A stretch of DNA of 35,236 nt from Pseudomonadota bacterium (GCA_021847175.1 JAJZUI010000008.1:1-35236); one strand, 5' to 3'; positions 15,672 through 27,777 are shown, numbered from the stretch's first letter. A program made the numbers and translations. Notes: a model not told the origin generated them from the sequence alone.

Positions 15672-16624
15672 GATACCGCCGCCCCGCGCCGGCGGGCCGG
15701 GCGAGCAGCGATGCGCCGCGCCAGCCCGATCAACCCGCCCGGGCAGCGCGTCATCAGCAGGATCACCGCGATCGCGTAGAGCATGAGATAGTAGGCCGCG
15801 GTGACGCGCAGCGCCTCCGGCAGCAGCACCGCGACCGCGGAGCCGAGCACCGGCCCCCAGAACTCGCCGAGCCCGCCCACCACCACCATCAGCAGCAGGC
15901 TCAGCGACTGCACCACGTCGAACGAACCCGGGTCGATGTACTGTACCAGCGGCGCCTCGATCGCCCCCGCGAGCCCGCCATAGGCGGAGCCGATCGCGAA
16001 CGCGAGCAGCGTCAGCCGCCGCACGTCGAGCCCCAGGCTCTCGGCGCGCACCTCGTTCTCGCGCAGCGCCTTGAACGCCCGCCCCCACGGCGAGCGCACG
16101 ATCAGCCGCAGCACCAGCGCCGCAAGTAGGGCCACGGCGAGCGTGAAATAGTAGAACGCAAGCTGCCCGCTGGTCGAAACCGGTCCGATCCGCGGCCGCG
16201 GCATCCCCGACAGCCCGTAGGTGCCGCCGGTGAGCCAATCCTCGTTGCGCGCGACCAGGAAGAACAGCGAGTTAAACGCCAGCGTCACGAAGGCGAGGTA
16301 ATGCCCGCGCACGCGCAGCGCCGGAAACCCGAGCAGCAGGCCGACCAAGAAGCACAGCACCACGCCCACGGCCATGCCCAGCACCCAGGGATAGTGCGCC
16401 AGCGTCACGATGCTGGTGGCATAGGCGCCAATGCCGATGAACGAGGCCTGCGCCAGCGAGATGCGCCCGGCATAGCCGAGCGTGAGGTTGAGCCCCATCG
16501 CCGCGATCGCGAGCATCAGCCAGGAACAAAGCAGATAGGCGATGTAGTTGCCCTGTCCCAGCGGCGCGACGATGAGCGCCGCGACCACCACGGCAACGGC
16601 GATTGCCTCCCGATGCGCGCGCAT
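15668..16624 (-). CDS. livM: Branched-chain amino-acid-type ABC transporter permease LivM
   Basis: This inner-membrane permease pairs with LivH to form the channel. The 318 residues contain about ten hydrophobic helices and the LivM signatures NLTLGYAGRISLAQASFIGIGAY, FPALRVRGHYLAFVTLAF, the ALRENEVRAESLGLDV cytoplasmic coupling loop and GGLGEFWGPVLGS. The start ATG 16624 shares one base with the livH stop (TGATG). The earlier in-frame Met in the ORF track lies inside livH and adds an Ala/Arg-rich leader, so I reject it. The substrate is probably a branched-chain or other hydrophobic amino acid, but liv-type systems also carry amides and urea. Confidence 0.93.
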   Translation of the reverse strand: MRAHREAIAVAVVVAALIVAPLGQGNYIAYLLCSWLMLAIAAMGLNLTLGYAGRISLAQASFIGIGAYATSIVTLAHYPWVLGMAVGVVLCFLVGLLLGFPALRVRGHYLAFVTLAFNSLFFLVARNEDWLTGGTYGLSGMPRPRIGPVSTSGQLAFYYFTLAVALLAALVLRLIVRSPWGRAFKALRENEVRAESLGLDVRRLTLLAFAIGSAYGGLAGAIEAPLVQYIDPGSFDVVQSLSLLLMVVVGGLGEFWGPVLGSAVAVLLPEALRVTAAYYLMLYAIAVILLMTRCPGGLIGLARRIAARPARRRGAAVS

Positions 16625-17502
16625 CAGACGATCCGCGCCTCGGCGTCGCCCAGCAGCCCCTGCGGCCGCCACAGGATGACGGCGATCAGCAGCACCAGCG
16701 GCAGCGCCGCGCGATAGCTCAGCGTCACATAGGTCGCGGTGAGGTTGTCGAGCACGCCGATCAGCAGCCCGCCCACCAGCGCGCCGCGGATGCGATTGAA
16801 GCCGCCGATGATGGCGGCGATGAACGCCACCAGGCCCAGCGATTCCCCGTTGGAGAATTTGGCGAGATAGACCGGCGTGATCAGGAACGACGCGACCGCC
16901 GCCAGCGCCGCGTTGAGCAGGAATGCATAGAGAGTCATGCGCGCGACATCGATGCCCAGGATCTCCGCCACCCCCGGGTTCTGCGCCGCCGCCTGCATCT
17001 GCCGCCCGGTCTTCGTGCGGTCGAGGAACAGCGTCAGCAGCATCACCACGGCCAGCGCCGCCGCCAGGTTCAGCACGTCGCGAACCGAGATCACGGCGCC
17101 GCCGATATGGAAATCACCATTCGGTATCAGGCTCGGGAACGGCTCCGCCTCCGCGCCGTAGAACGTCTTGACCGCCTCCTTGAGCAGGATGCTGAGCGCC
17201 ATGGTGGCGATAACCAGCGGCAGCCCGCCATCAGGCCCGAACGGCTGTACGATCAGCCGCTTGAAGGCGAGGCCGAGCAGCAGGATCGAGAGCGCGAAGC
17301 CGAAGAGCAGCGCCGCCCAGAGCGGCCAGTGCAGCCAGTGCTCCCCGATCAGCACCAGGAAGGCGGGCAGCATGACGAACTCGCCCTGGGCGAAATTCAC
17401 CGCCTGCGCCGCCTGCCACACCAGCGAGAACCCCACCGCGGCCAGCGCATAGATCGAGCCGGTGGCAAGTCCGGAAAGCAGAACCTGAAGGAATTGCGCC
17501 AT
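16624..17502 (-). CDS. livH: Branched-chain amino-acid-type ABC transporter permease LivH
   Basis: This is the other inner-membrane permease of the importer, 292 residues with about eight helices. LivH signatures are the start LSGLATGSIYALAAVGFSLV, then AVNFAQGEFVML, the coupling loop AAAQNPGVAEILGIDV, and GGFNRIRGALVGGLLIGV. The ATG start at 17502 lies 47 bases after the livK stop, and that gap contains a perfect 10-bp hairpin. livM overlaps its stop by one base. Confidence 0.93.
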   Translation of the reverse strand: MAQFLQVLLSGLATGSIYALAAVGFSLVWQAAQAVNFAQGEFVMLPAFLVLIGEHWLHWPLWAALLFGFALSILLLGLAFKRLIVQPFGPDGGLPLVIATMALSILLKEAVKTFYGAEAEPFPSLIPNGDFHIGGAVISVRDVLNLAAALAVVMLLTLFLDRTKTGRQMQAAAQNPGVAEILGIDVARMTLYAFLLNAALAAVASFLITPVYLAKFSNGESLGLVAFIAAIIGGFNRIRGALVGGLLIGVLDNLTATYVTLSYRAALPLVLLIAVILWRPQGLLGDAEARIV

Positions 17503-17513
17503 GCGGTATCGGT

Positions 17514-17543
17514 GGCGCGCCGCCCCCTCTGATGCGGCGCGCC
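17514..17543 (-). terminator. Hairpin between livK and livH (GGCGCGCCGC stem)
   Basis: A perfect 10-bp stem (GGCGCGCCGC / GCGGCGCGCC) encloses a 10-base loop in the 47-base gap between livK and livH. It has no U-tract. Structures at this place in binding-protein operons commonly stabilise the upstream binding-protein message or cause partial termination, so that the binding protein exceeds the permeases. Which applies here is inference. Confidence 0.5.
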
Positions 17544-17549
17544 GTGGGC

Positions 17550-18707
17550 TCAGTTCGCGGGAATGGTGGCGATGACGACCGCTTTGCCGCCCTTGACCTG
17601 CGTCATGAAGCTCTCGCGGCTCAGCTCGCCCGTCTTGTCCCAGGACGTGGTCAGCAGCATGCCCGGGTATTTATTCGCGTCCAGCGTCAGCCCGTGCATC
17701 TTGGCCGCGAACGCCTTGCGGTCGAACTTGCCGACCATTTCGGTCACGTACTTGATCGCGTAGACGCCGATATAGCCCTTGATGCCGTTATGGTCGGTGT
17801 TGTGGTGGTAGATCTTGCGGAACTTGGCGACGAAGGCCTGGATCGACGGCACCGGCGCCGAGACCGTCAGTCCGACATGCGCGATCGCCCCCTCCGCGGC
17901 GGGGCCGGCAAGCTCGATCACCTTCTGGTCGGTCAGCGTCACGTCGCCCACCAGCGGCACCGTCAGCGCCTGCTTCTTGGCCTCCTTGAGGAAGCGCGCC
18001 GCCTCTTCCTCGTTGACGTAGACGAACACCGCCTGCGCGCCGGAATGCTTGATCTTGGCGACGTCGGGCGAGAAATCCACCTGGCCCTGCTCGCTCGGAA
18101 CGTCGGCTACGACCTGGACGCCCGCCTTCCTGATCGCCTGGACGAACAGGTCATGCCCGCCCTTGCCGAAATCGTTCTGCACCCACTCCACCGCGACCTT
18201 CTTCACCTTCAGCGTCTGCGTGAAATAGTCGACCAGCGCCGGAATGTCCTTCTCGGAGCCGGACGAGGTGCGGAAAATGTACGGGTCGCCCTTCTGGGTG
18301 ATGTCCGGCGCCTCGGAACCCGTGATCTGCGGCACGCCGGCGTGCTCGGTGACCAGCATGTTGACGTCGGTGGAACCGGAATAGACCGTCCCCATGACGA
18401 CATAGGCGCCCGCGTCGACCACCTTCTGCACCAGCGCGCGCGAGACCATAGGGTTGGTCTGCGTGTCGTAGTCGCGCATCACGATCTTGTGGCCGAGGAT
18501 GCCGCCCGCGGCATTGATCTCGTTGACGGCGATGTGCGCCCCGTCCCGGTAATTGGTGCCGGAGACCGCGCCCGCGCCGGAAAGCTCGCAGACGCAGGGA
18601 ATCAAGACCGTCTTGTTGTTCTGCGCCTGGGCCGGCGCATGCCAGGCGACGATGGCGCCGGCGATGGCCACGACCGCGGCGCGGCGCATAGGCATGAAAC
18701 CTGTCAT
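17550..18707 (-). CDS. livK: Liv-type ABC transporter substrate-binding protein
   Basis: This periplasmic binding protein (type 1 fold, Peripla_BP_6) delivers substrate to LivHM. The 385-residue precursor has a signal peptide (basic start, hydrophobic run, cleavage after APAQAQ). The mature domain opens with KTVLIPCVCELSGAGA and continues with NYRDGAHIAVNEINAAGGILG, DYDTQTNPMVSRALVQKVV, IFRTSSGSEKD and VNEEEAARFLKEA, all typical of the family. The start ATG 18707 has GGAGG with ideal 7-base spacing; the longer ORF-track start is rejected. The mature protein has two closely spaced Cys (CVC) near its start that could form a disulfide. The ligand is not certain: amino acid, amide or short-chain acid are all possible. 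Confidence 0.9.
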   Translation of the reverse strand: MTGFMPMRRAAVVAIAGAIVAWHAPAQAQNNKTVLIPCVCELSGAGAVSGTNYRDGAHIAVNEINAAGGILGHKIVMRDYDTQTNPMVSRALVQKVVDAGAYVVMGTVYSGSTDVNMLVTEHAGVPQITGSEAPDITQKGDPYIFRTSSGSEKDIPALVDYFTQTLKVKKVAVEWVQNDFGKGGHDLFVQAIRKAGVQVVADVPSEQGQVDFSPDVAKIKHSGAQAVFVYVNEEEAARFLKEAKKQALTVPLVGDVTLTDQKVIELAGPAAEGAIAHVGLTVSAPVPSIQAFVAKFRKIYHHNTDHNGIKGYIGVYAIKYVTEMVGKFDRKAFAAKMHGLTLDANKYPGMLLTTSWDKTGELSRESFMTQVKGGKAVVIATIPAN

Positions 18708-18763
18708 CCGTTTTCCTCCCTGATTCACGCGATCCGTTCTCCGCCGGACCGTTTCGTTGGCTG

Positions 18764-18791
18764 CGTATATCGCGGCCTCGGGGCGGCGCAA
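18764..18791 (-). promoter_or_regulatory. Possible livK promoter
   Basis: On the minus strand TTGCGC, a 16-base spacer and TATACG lie 57-84 bases upstream of the livK start codon. The -10 matches TATA at its first four positions and the -35 matches TTG. The match is modest, but it is the best candidate in the 127-base gap after aroE. A small CCGCG-TAA-CGCGG hairpin (18820-18832) follows the aroE stop. Confidence 0.25.
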
Positions 18792-18834
18792 AACGAAAAT
18801 CGGCAGACTGCGTGTCGCTCCGCGTAACGCGGGT

Positions 18835-19677
18835 TCAGCCGCCCGGTGTCTTCGCCCGGATATCGGCCTCCAGGATCGCGCGCAGCTCTGCCGTGACCTC
18901 CGGTACGGCACCGAACCAGTGGGTGAACCCCGCCACCGCCTGGTGCAGCAGCATGCCGAGTCCGTCCACCGTGCGCAGCCCCCGTGCCGCCGCCGCGCGC
19001 AGCAGCCCAGTCTCGAGTGGCACGTAGACCACGTCGTAGACGATCGCGTGTGCCGGCAGCGCCGCGAGATCGAGCTCGTTCGCCGGCTGGCCGGTCATGC
19101 CGAGGCTGGTGGCGTTCACCAGCAGGTCGGTTGCGGCCAGCGCCGCCGGCAACTCGCCGATCGAGTGCGCCGAGACGCCGGGTCCGAAACGTGTCGCCAG
19201 CGCCTCGGCCCTCGCCAGCGTGCGGTTGAACACGCCCACCGTGAAGCCGCGCTGGCGCAGCCCGTGGATCGCCGCTCGCGCGGCCCCGCCGGCGCCGAGC
19301 AGCGCGGCGTGGCCCCCTCGCGCATCCCAGCCCGGGGCGCGCTCGTCGAGGTTGCCGATGAAGCCGATCGCATCGGTGTTGCCGCCGACCAGCGTTTCGC
19401 CCTCGTACCATAGCGTGTTGACCGCCCCCATCGCCTCCGCGGCAGGATCGAGGCGGCCGACGTGAGGAATCACCGCGGTCTTGTGCGGCACGGTCACGTT
19501 GCCCCCGGCCCACCCCGCGGCGCGGAAGTCCTGGAAGAACCGGTCAAGCTCCGCAGGCGGAATATCCAGCCGCTCGTAGCTGCCGTCGATACCGTAACGT
19601 TTCAGCCAGTAGCCATGCAGCATCGGCGAGCGGGAATGGGCGACCGGGTGGCCCATGACGAAGGCACGGATGGTCAT
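18835..19677 (-). CDS. aroE: Shikimate dehydrogenase AroE
   Basis: AroE reduces 3-dehydroshikimate to shikimate with NADPH in aromatic amino acid synthesis. The 280-residue protein has substrate-binding SRSP (15-18), NVTVPHK with catalytic Lys66, the GNTDAIGF segment with Asp102, the NADP-binding loop GAGGAARA (128-135), NRT at the cofactor phosphate, NATSLGM, and GLGMLLHQA near the end. The start ATG 19677 overlaps the stop of the upstream small gene as ATGA, so the two are probably translated in series. The longer ORF-track start lies inside that gene. It is the last gene of the lpxC-bamD-recN-ligA run. Confidence 0.94.
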   Translation of the reverse strand: MTIRAFVMGHPVAHSRSPMLHGYWLKRYGIDGSYERLDIPPAELDRFFQDFRAAGWAGGNVTVPHKTAVIPHVGRLDPAAEAMGAVNTLWYEGETLVGGNTDAIGFIGNLDERAPGWDARGGHAALLGAGGAARAAIHGLRQRGFTVGVFNRTLARAEALATRFGPGVSAHSIGELPAALAATDLLVNATSLGMTGQPANELDLAALPAHAIVYDVVYVPLETGLLRAAAARGLRTVDGLGMLLHQAVAGFTHWFGAVPEVTAELRAILEADIRAKTPGG

Positions 19678-20015
19678 GTGCTGGCTCCGGTTGCGCGGGT
19701 GAGCCTGCCGCCGCGCTGCTCGGCGGCGATGGGCGCGAAATCGTAGGTGGCGTAGATCTCGGTGCGGAAAGCGCCCCAAGCGGTTGTCTCGACGGCACGG
19801 TTGACCTCGCGCAGCCGGCTCGCGGGGAAGCGCAGCGTCACCACCTGCCCGAGCCCCATCATCACGTACCAGCTAACCACCTCGACGCCGGCGGGCGGGA
19901 ATTTCTCGAAATGCCCGTTGGCCCCGAGGCGCTGCTGCTGCTCGGCAAGCGGCATCGACTGGTCGTGGCGCAGCAGTACTGACAGCATCATCGTTTCGTC
20001 CGTGGCACCGGTCAC
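19674..20015 (-). CDS. Small uncharacterised protein coupled to aroE
   Basis: I do not recognise this 113-residue protein. It has no signal peptide or membrane helix and is mixed alpha/beta in character. Notable stretches are FPPAGVEVVSWYVMMGLGQVV, LRFPASRLREVNRAVE and WGAFRTEIYATYDF; the aromatic-rich centre and size recall dimeric alpha/beta-barrel (GYD/YCII-like) folds, which is a guess. The start is GTG 20015, chosen for a strong GGGGAGG 8 bases upstream. Its stop overlaps the aroE start (ATGA), so it is very likely expressed with aroE. It lies 87 bases downstream of ligA, in a gap with competing hairpins. Confidence 0.75.
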   Translation of the reverse strand: MTGATDETMMLSVLLRHDQSMPLAEQQQRLGANGHFEKFPPAGVEVVSWYVMMGLGQVVTLRFPASRLREVNRAVETTAWGAFRTEIYATYDFAPIAAEQRGGRLTRATGAST

Positions 20016-20102
20016 TGCCCGTTCCTCCCCATGCGCGCGCGGCTGTTATCAGAGGGGCGCGCAGCCTGCAATTTCGCCGTGAGGTCCGGATTTCGGGGGA
20101 GG

Positions 20103-23851
<3,749 letters not shown>

Positions 23852-23870
23852 CGGCAGCCCTTACCCCGCG

Positions 23871-24704
23871 TCAGAAGACGGCGTGCCAGAGCGCGCCGAA
23901 GAAGCCGGGCTCCGATTGCGGCTTGGGGAACTTCCCCGCGGCATCCGGAATCTGGCCGTCCGCGGCGAGCTGATGATAGGCAGCGGCGTACCAGTAGCTG
24001 CCGGGATAGTTGGCGCCCAGCACGGCGGCGGTTCGCCGTGCCTCGCCCGGCAGTCCGAGGCGCAGGTAGATGTCCGTAAGCCTGGCCAGCGCCTCGGCGA
24101 CGTGGTTGGTGGTCTGGTAGTCGTTGACCACGGCCTCGTAGCGCCCGATCGCAGCGGCGTAGAGGTGCTCGCGCTCGTAAAACCGGCCGATCACCATCTC
24201 ATGCCCGGCGAGGTGGTCGCGGCAGAGCGCGATCTTCAGCTGAGCGTCGCGGGCATAGGCGGTGTTAGGGTAGCGGTTGATCACTTCCTGCAACGCGCCC
24301 ATCGCCTCCTGGGTCGGCTTCTGGTCGCGCGTCACATCGTTGATCTGCTCGTAGTAGCAGAGTGCCCTCAGGTAATAGGCATAGGCCGTGTCGCGGTTGG
24401 CGGGATGCAGCTGGATATAGCGGTTCAGCGTGCCGATCGCGTCCGTGTAGTCCTGCTGCAGGTACTCAGTGTAGCCCTGCATCAGCTGCGCCTGAACCGC
24501 CCAGGTCGAGTACGGATAGTTCTGCTCAACCTGATCAAACTGTTCGAGCGCAGTCTTGTAGTCCTTGGCCTGCAGCGCATCGACGCCGTGATTATACAGC
24601 GTCTGCACCGGCACAGCGGTGACGTTGACGGGCTTCACGGCCTTGGGCGAGGAGGCGCAGGCAGCGAGGAGCAGCAGGGCGATGAGCGGGAACGCGCGAT
24701 TCAT
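23871..24704 (-). CDS. bamD: Outer membrane assembly lipoprotein BamD
   Basis: BamD is an essential lipoprotein of the BAM complex that inserts beta-barrel proteins into the outer membrane. The 277-residue precursor has lipobox LAAC (Cys16) followed by tetratricopeptide repeats. Family features include YNHGVDALQAKDYKTALEQFDQVEQNYPYS in repeat 1, YAYYLRALCYYEQI, and the segment RDQKPTQEAMGALQEVINRYPNT that is highly conserved in BamD. The ATG 24704 has AAGGA just upstream. The 99-base gap to lpxC holds GC-rich palindromes but no T-tract, so read-through is likely. Confidence 0.94.
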   Translation of the reverse strand: MNRAFPLIALLLLAACASSPKAVKPVNVTAVPVQTLYNHGVDALQAKDYKTALEQFDQVEQNYPYSTWAVQAQLMQGYTEYLQQDYTDAIGTLNRYIQLHPANRDTAYAYYLRALCYYEQINDVTRDQKPTQEAMGALQEVINRYPNTAYARDAQLKIALCRDHLAGHEMVIGRFYEREHLYAAAIGRYEAVVNDYQTTNHVAEALARLTDIYLRLGLPGEARRTAAVLGANYPGSYWYAAAYHQLAADGQIPDAAGKFPKPQSEPGFFGALWHAVF

Positions 24705-24803
24705 GCCGTCCTTATAACAGGCACTCGCCGGCTTGCGAGATGGGGTGGAGATCGTCTGACGATGTGGGGCCGGCGCGCCGCGCCGCCGTGTTCCCGGGGC
24801 CCG

Positions 24804-25799
24804 TCAGACGGGAGCCGCGGCCAGCGGCAGCCGCGCCTCGGACCATGCGCCGAGCGGGCCGAAGCCGGCGCCCTCGCCGTCCTCCACCGGCACCGCGCGC
24901 CAGTTGGCGGCGTCGGCGAACAGCGCCCGCAGCAGGCGGTTGTTAAGGGCGTGGCCGCTGCGATGGCCCTTGAAGCGCCCGCGCAGCGGCGCGCCGGCCA
25001 AGGCCAGGTCGCCCACCGCGTCGAGCAGCTTGTGGCGCACGAACTCGTCGGGCGCGCGCAGGCCGGATGGGTTGAGCACCCGCGCCCCGTCCACCACCAC
25101 GGCGTTGTCCAGGCTGCCGCCCAGCGCAAGGCCCGCGCGACGCAGCGCCTCGATCTCCGATAGCAGGGTGAAGGTGCGCGCCCGCGCCAGCTCCGCGCGG
25201 AAGGTCGTGGACGAGAGGCGTAGCGACAGCGCCTGCCGTCCGATCGCGCTCGCCGCGAAATCGATCGACAGCGCCATGTCGAACACCGCGTCGCGGTTGG
25301 GCGCGAGCTCCACGAACCCCTCGCCCTCCGCCACGCGCACCGCGCGCAGCACCTCGATGGCATAGGGCGCGGCATAGCCCGCCGCTGGCCCCTCTGCCGG
25401 CGCCAGCCCGGCACAGTCGAGCAGAAACAGGAAATTCGCCGCCGAGCCGTCCAGTACCGGCGTTTCCGGCCCGTCCACCTCGACGATCGCGTCGTGGACG
25501 CCGGCACCGGCCAGCGCCGCCATCACGTGCTCGACGGTGGCGATGCGTGCGCCGGAGCCGTCCGCGTGCTCCGACAGCACGGTGCACAGCCTCGTGTCGG
25601 CCACATGGTTGAAGCGCGCCGGGATATCGATGCCGAGATCGGTGCGGCGGAACACGATGCCCGTGCCGGCGAGCGCAGGAACCAGGCGCAGCGAGACGCG
25701 CGCGCCCGAATGCAGCCCGATGCCGACGCAGCCGATTGGCGCCTTGAGCGTGCGCCTCGGGGCGGCGAGCAGCGCGGGGAAGAGGGGCAGGCCGTCCAT
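24804..25799 (-). CDS. lpxC: UDP-3-O-acyl-N-acetylglucosamine deacetylase LpxC
   Basis: LpxC is the zinc enzyme that commits UDP-acyl-GlcNAc to lipid A synthesis. The 331-residue form starting at ATG 25799 shows RTLKAPIGCVGIGLHSG at the N-terminus, TVEHVMAAL with the catalytic Glu90 and zinc ligand His91, HKLLDAVGDL with zinc ligands His256 and Asp260, and the general-acid His283 in SGHALNN. An earlier in-frame Met (25883) would add 28 unconserved residues; no strong ribosome site decides between them. It follows ftsZ, as is usual in alphaproteobacteria. A hairpin after ftsZ and a TTGACT box suggest it has its own promoter. Confidence 0.95.
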   Translation of the reverse strand: MDGLPLFPALLAAPRRTLKAPIGCVGIGLHSGARVSLRLVPALAGTGIVFRRTDLGIDIPARFNHVADTRLCTVLSEHADGSGARIATVEHVMAALAGAGVHDAIVEVDGPETPVLDGSAANFLFLLDCAGLAPAEGPAAGYAAPYAIEVLRAVRVAEGEGFVELAPNRDAVFDMALSIDFAASAIGRQALSLRLSSTTFRAELARARTFTLLSEIEALRRAGLALGGSLDNAVVVDGARVLNPSGLRAPDEFVRHKLLDAVGDLALAGAPLRGRFKGHRSGHALNNRLLRALFADAANWRAVPVEDGEGAGFGPLGAWSEARLPLAAAPV

Positions 25800-25927
25800 C
25801 GCGGTGGCTTGGAACTTTCGGGTGGCGGGTGGAGGCTTCAGGCGTTGCGCCCCGGCATTCGGTTGGTTGTAGGCGGCGGGCACAATTCACCCGCGGCACA
25901 ACCTAGGCATGGTGTCCGCGTCTGGCC

Positions 25928-25933
25928 AGTCAA
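25928..25933 (-). promoter_or_regulatory. Possible -35 box for lpxC (TTGACT)
   Basis: TTGACT on the minus strand matches the -35 consensus at five of six positions, about 130 bases before the lpxC start, within an AT-richer stretch (about 25930-26007) that stands out from the GC-rich surroundings. No strong -10 is seen 16-18 bases downstream. Confidence 0.25.
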
Positions 25934-25944
25934 GGTTTATTTCG

Positions 25945-25976
25945 GAATATTGCATCACAATCCACTGATAATATTC
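25945..25976. repeat. Inverted repeat GAATATT-N18-AATATTC upstream of lpxC
   Basis: Perfect 7-base arms are separated by 18 bases, with an inner ATTG-CATCA-CAAT dyad. The repeat sits just upstream of the TTGACT box and downstream of the ftsZ terminator hairpin. It could be an operator for lpxC expression; the regulator is unknown. Confidence 0.4.
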
Positions 25977-26008
25977 AATTTTCTGCTTCAACACCGTGGC
26001 TAAATTAG

Positions 26009-26048
26009 GGCGGGCGCGAAAGGGTCGGAAAACCCGATCGCGCCCGCC
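26009..26048 (-). terminator. Hairpin terminator after ftsZ
   Basis: An 11-bp perfect stem (GGCGGGCGCGA / TCGCGCCCGCC) encloses an 18-base interior that itself can pair (GGGT / ACCC). It starts about 40 bases after the ftsZ stop in the direction of transcription. The downstream minus-strand sequence CCTAATTTA is only partly T-rich. It is probably the end of the dcw transcript. Confidence 0.6.
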
Positions 26049-26088
26049 TGAAATCCCCCGTCAGCGGCAGCAGACGAGTCGTGCCGGC

Positions 26089-27777
26089 TCAGTTGCCGCG
26101 GCGCAGGAACGCTGGATATTCGATGCCGAGTTCCTCGCCCTCCGCCGGACGCACCTGGGCGCGGGCGCGTGGCGGCTCGGCGGTCGGCGGCTCGCGGCGC
26201 GCCGCCCCCGCCATGTGCTCGCCGCGCAGCACCCCGGTGACGATGCCGAACAGGCTCTTGCGCGGCGGCGGCGTGGGCGTGGGTGCTTCCGCCGGCACGG
26301 GGGAAGCCGCTTCCGGCGATGCCGCGAACAGCCCACCGGCACGCGATGCCATCTTTGGCGCGCGGGCGGAAACCGGCTTCACCGGCTGCTGCAGATGCGC
26401 GGGGATGGTGGGGCCGGGCGGTGGCGTGTCGTCGATCACCGGGATCGCGTTGTCGACCGGCGCCTCGGTCTCCTCGGCCTGCAACTCCTCCGGCCGCGCC
26501 TGCTCGTGGCGCAGCGGCGTCGCGGCGAAGCTGGTGGGTGACGGCGTGGACGGCACCGGCGCCTGTGCCGCCGGCATGTGCCGCGCCGGCGCGCGGGGCG
26601 GCAGCGGGCGGACGGCGCCGGCGGCTGGCGTCGGGATCGTGAACACCCGCCCGACCGGGCTTGCCCCCTGCTGGTGCAGCGCCGTGGGCTGGGCATTGGC
26701 CGGCGGCGCGACGGAGGCACCCCCCGCCTGCGCCACGCCAACCGCGGCGGCCGCAGCGCCACCGCCGCCGACGGCCACGAGGCGCGGCGCCGCCTGGCCG
26801 CGCTCGGCGGATTCGATGCCGGTCGCGACGATGGAGACGCGCAGCTTGCCCTCGAGCGCCGGGTCGATGGCGGTGCCGAAGATGATTTCGGCCTCGTCGT
26901 CCACTTCCTGGCGCACGCGGTTGGCCGCCTCGTCGACCTCGTGCAGCGTCATGTCCTCGCCGCCCGTGACGTTGATCAGCAGCGCTCGTGCGCCCGCCAT
27001 CGTGTTGCCCTCGATCAGCGGGTTGTTGATCGCGGCCTCCGCGGCGCGGCGCGCCCGGTCCTCGCCGTCGGCCTCGCCGGTGCCCATCATGGCGTTGCCC
27101 ATCTCCGCCATCACCGTCTTGATGTCGGCGAAGTCAAGGTTGATGAGCCCGGGCAGCACCATCAGGTCGGTGACCCCGCGGACCGCCATGTAGAGGACAT
27201 TGTCCGCCATCTTGAACGCCTCGCGCCAGCCGGTCTTCTCGTTGGCTAGGCGGAACAGGTTCTGGTTCGGAATGACGATCAGCGTGTCGACGTAATTCTG
27301 CAGCTCGCGGATACCCTGATCGGCCGCGCGCGCCCGCTTGCTTCCCTCGAACGCGAACGGCCGCGTCACCACGCCCACCGTGAGAATGCCACGCTCGCGC
27401 GCCAGCCGCGCGATCACCGGCGCCGCCCCCGTGCCGGTGCCGCCGCCCATGCCGGCGGTGACGAAGGCCATGTGCGCGCCCTCGAGATACCGCTCGATCT
27501 CGGCGATCGCCTCCTCCGCCGCGCCGCGACCGATTTCCGGCTTGGCCCCCGCGCCGAGCCCCTGGGTCAGCGACGGGCCGAGCTGGATGCGCGTGTCAGC
27601 GCGGCTGTTGATCAGCTGCTGCGCGTCGGTGTTGGCCACGATGAAGTCCACGCCCTGCAGCTGCAGCGCGATCATGTTGTCGACGGCATTGGTGCCGCCG
27701 CCGCCCACCCCGACGACGATGATGCGTGGGGTGAAGTCCTGGTGATGGGTCTGCGGGATGGTGAGGTTCAGGGTCAT
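26089..27777 (-). CDS. ftsZ: Cell division GTPase FtsZ
   Basis: FtsZ is the tubulin-like GTPase that polymerises at midcell and recruits the divisome. The conserved domain has [15 protein letters not shown], the tubulin signature [10 protein letters not shown] (111-120), RPFAFEG, and the catalytic T7 loop [11 protein letters not shown]. At 562 residues it is much longer than the 383 of E. coli FtsZ; the extra length is an Ala/Pro/Glu-rich disordered linker (about 330-545), common in alphaproteobacteria. The extreme C-terminus, [10 protein letters not shown], matches the conserved peptide that binds FtsA and other partners. It follows ftsA by 33 bases. Confidence 0.96.
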   Translation of the reverse strand: MTLNLTIPQTHHQDFTPRIIVVGVGGGGTNAVDNMIALQLQGVDFIVANTDAQQLINSRADTRIQLGPSLTQGLGAGAKPEIGRGAAEEAIAEIERYLEGAHMAFVTAGMGGGTGTGAAPVIARLARERGILTVGVVTRPFAFEGSKRARAADQGIRELQNYVDTLIVIPNQNLFRLANEKTGWREAFKMADNVLYMAVRGVTDLMVLPGLINLDFADIKTVMAEMGNAMMGTGEADGEDRARRAAEAAINNPLIEGNTMAGARALLINVTGGEDMTLHEVDEAANRVRQEVDDEAEIIFGTAIDPALEGKLRVSIVATGIESAERGQAAPRLVAVGGGGAAAAAVGVAQAGGASVAPPANAQPTALHQQGASPVGRVFTIPTPAAGAVRPLPPRAPARHMPAAQAPVPSTPSPTSFAATPLRHEQARPEELQAEETEAPVDNAIPVIDDTPPPGPTIPAHLQQPVKPVSARAPKMASRAGGLFAASPEAASPVPAEAPTPTPPPRKSLFGIVTGVLRGEHMAGAARREPPTAEPPRARAQVRPAEGEELGIEYPAFLRRGN

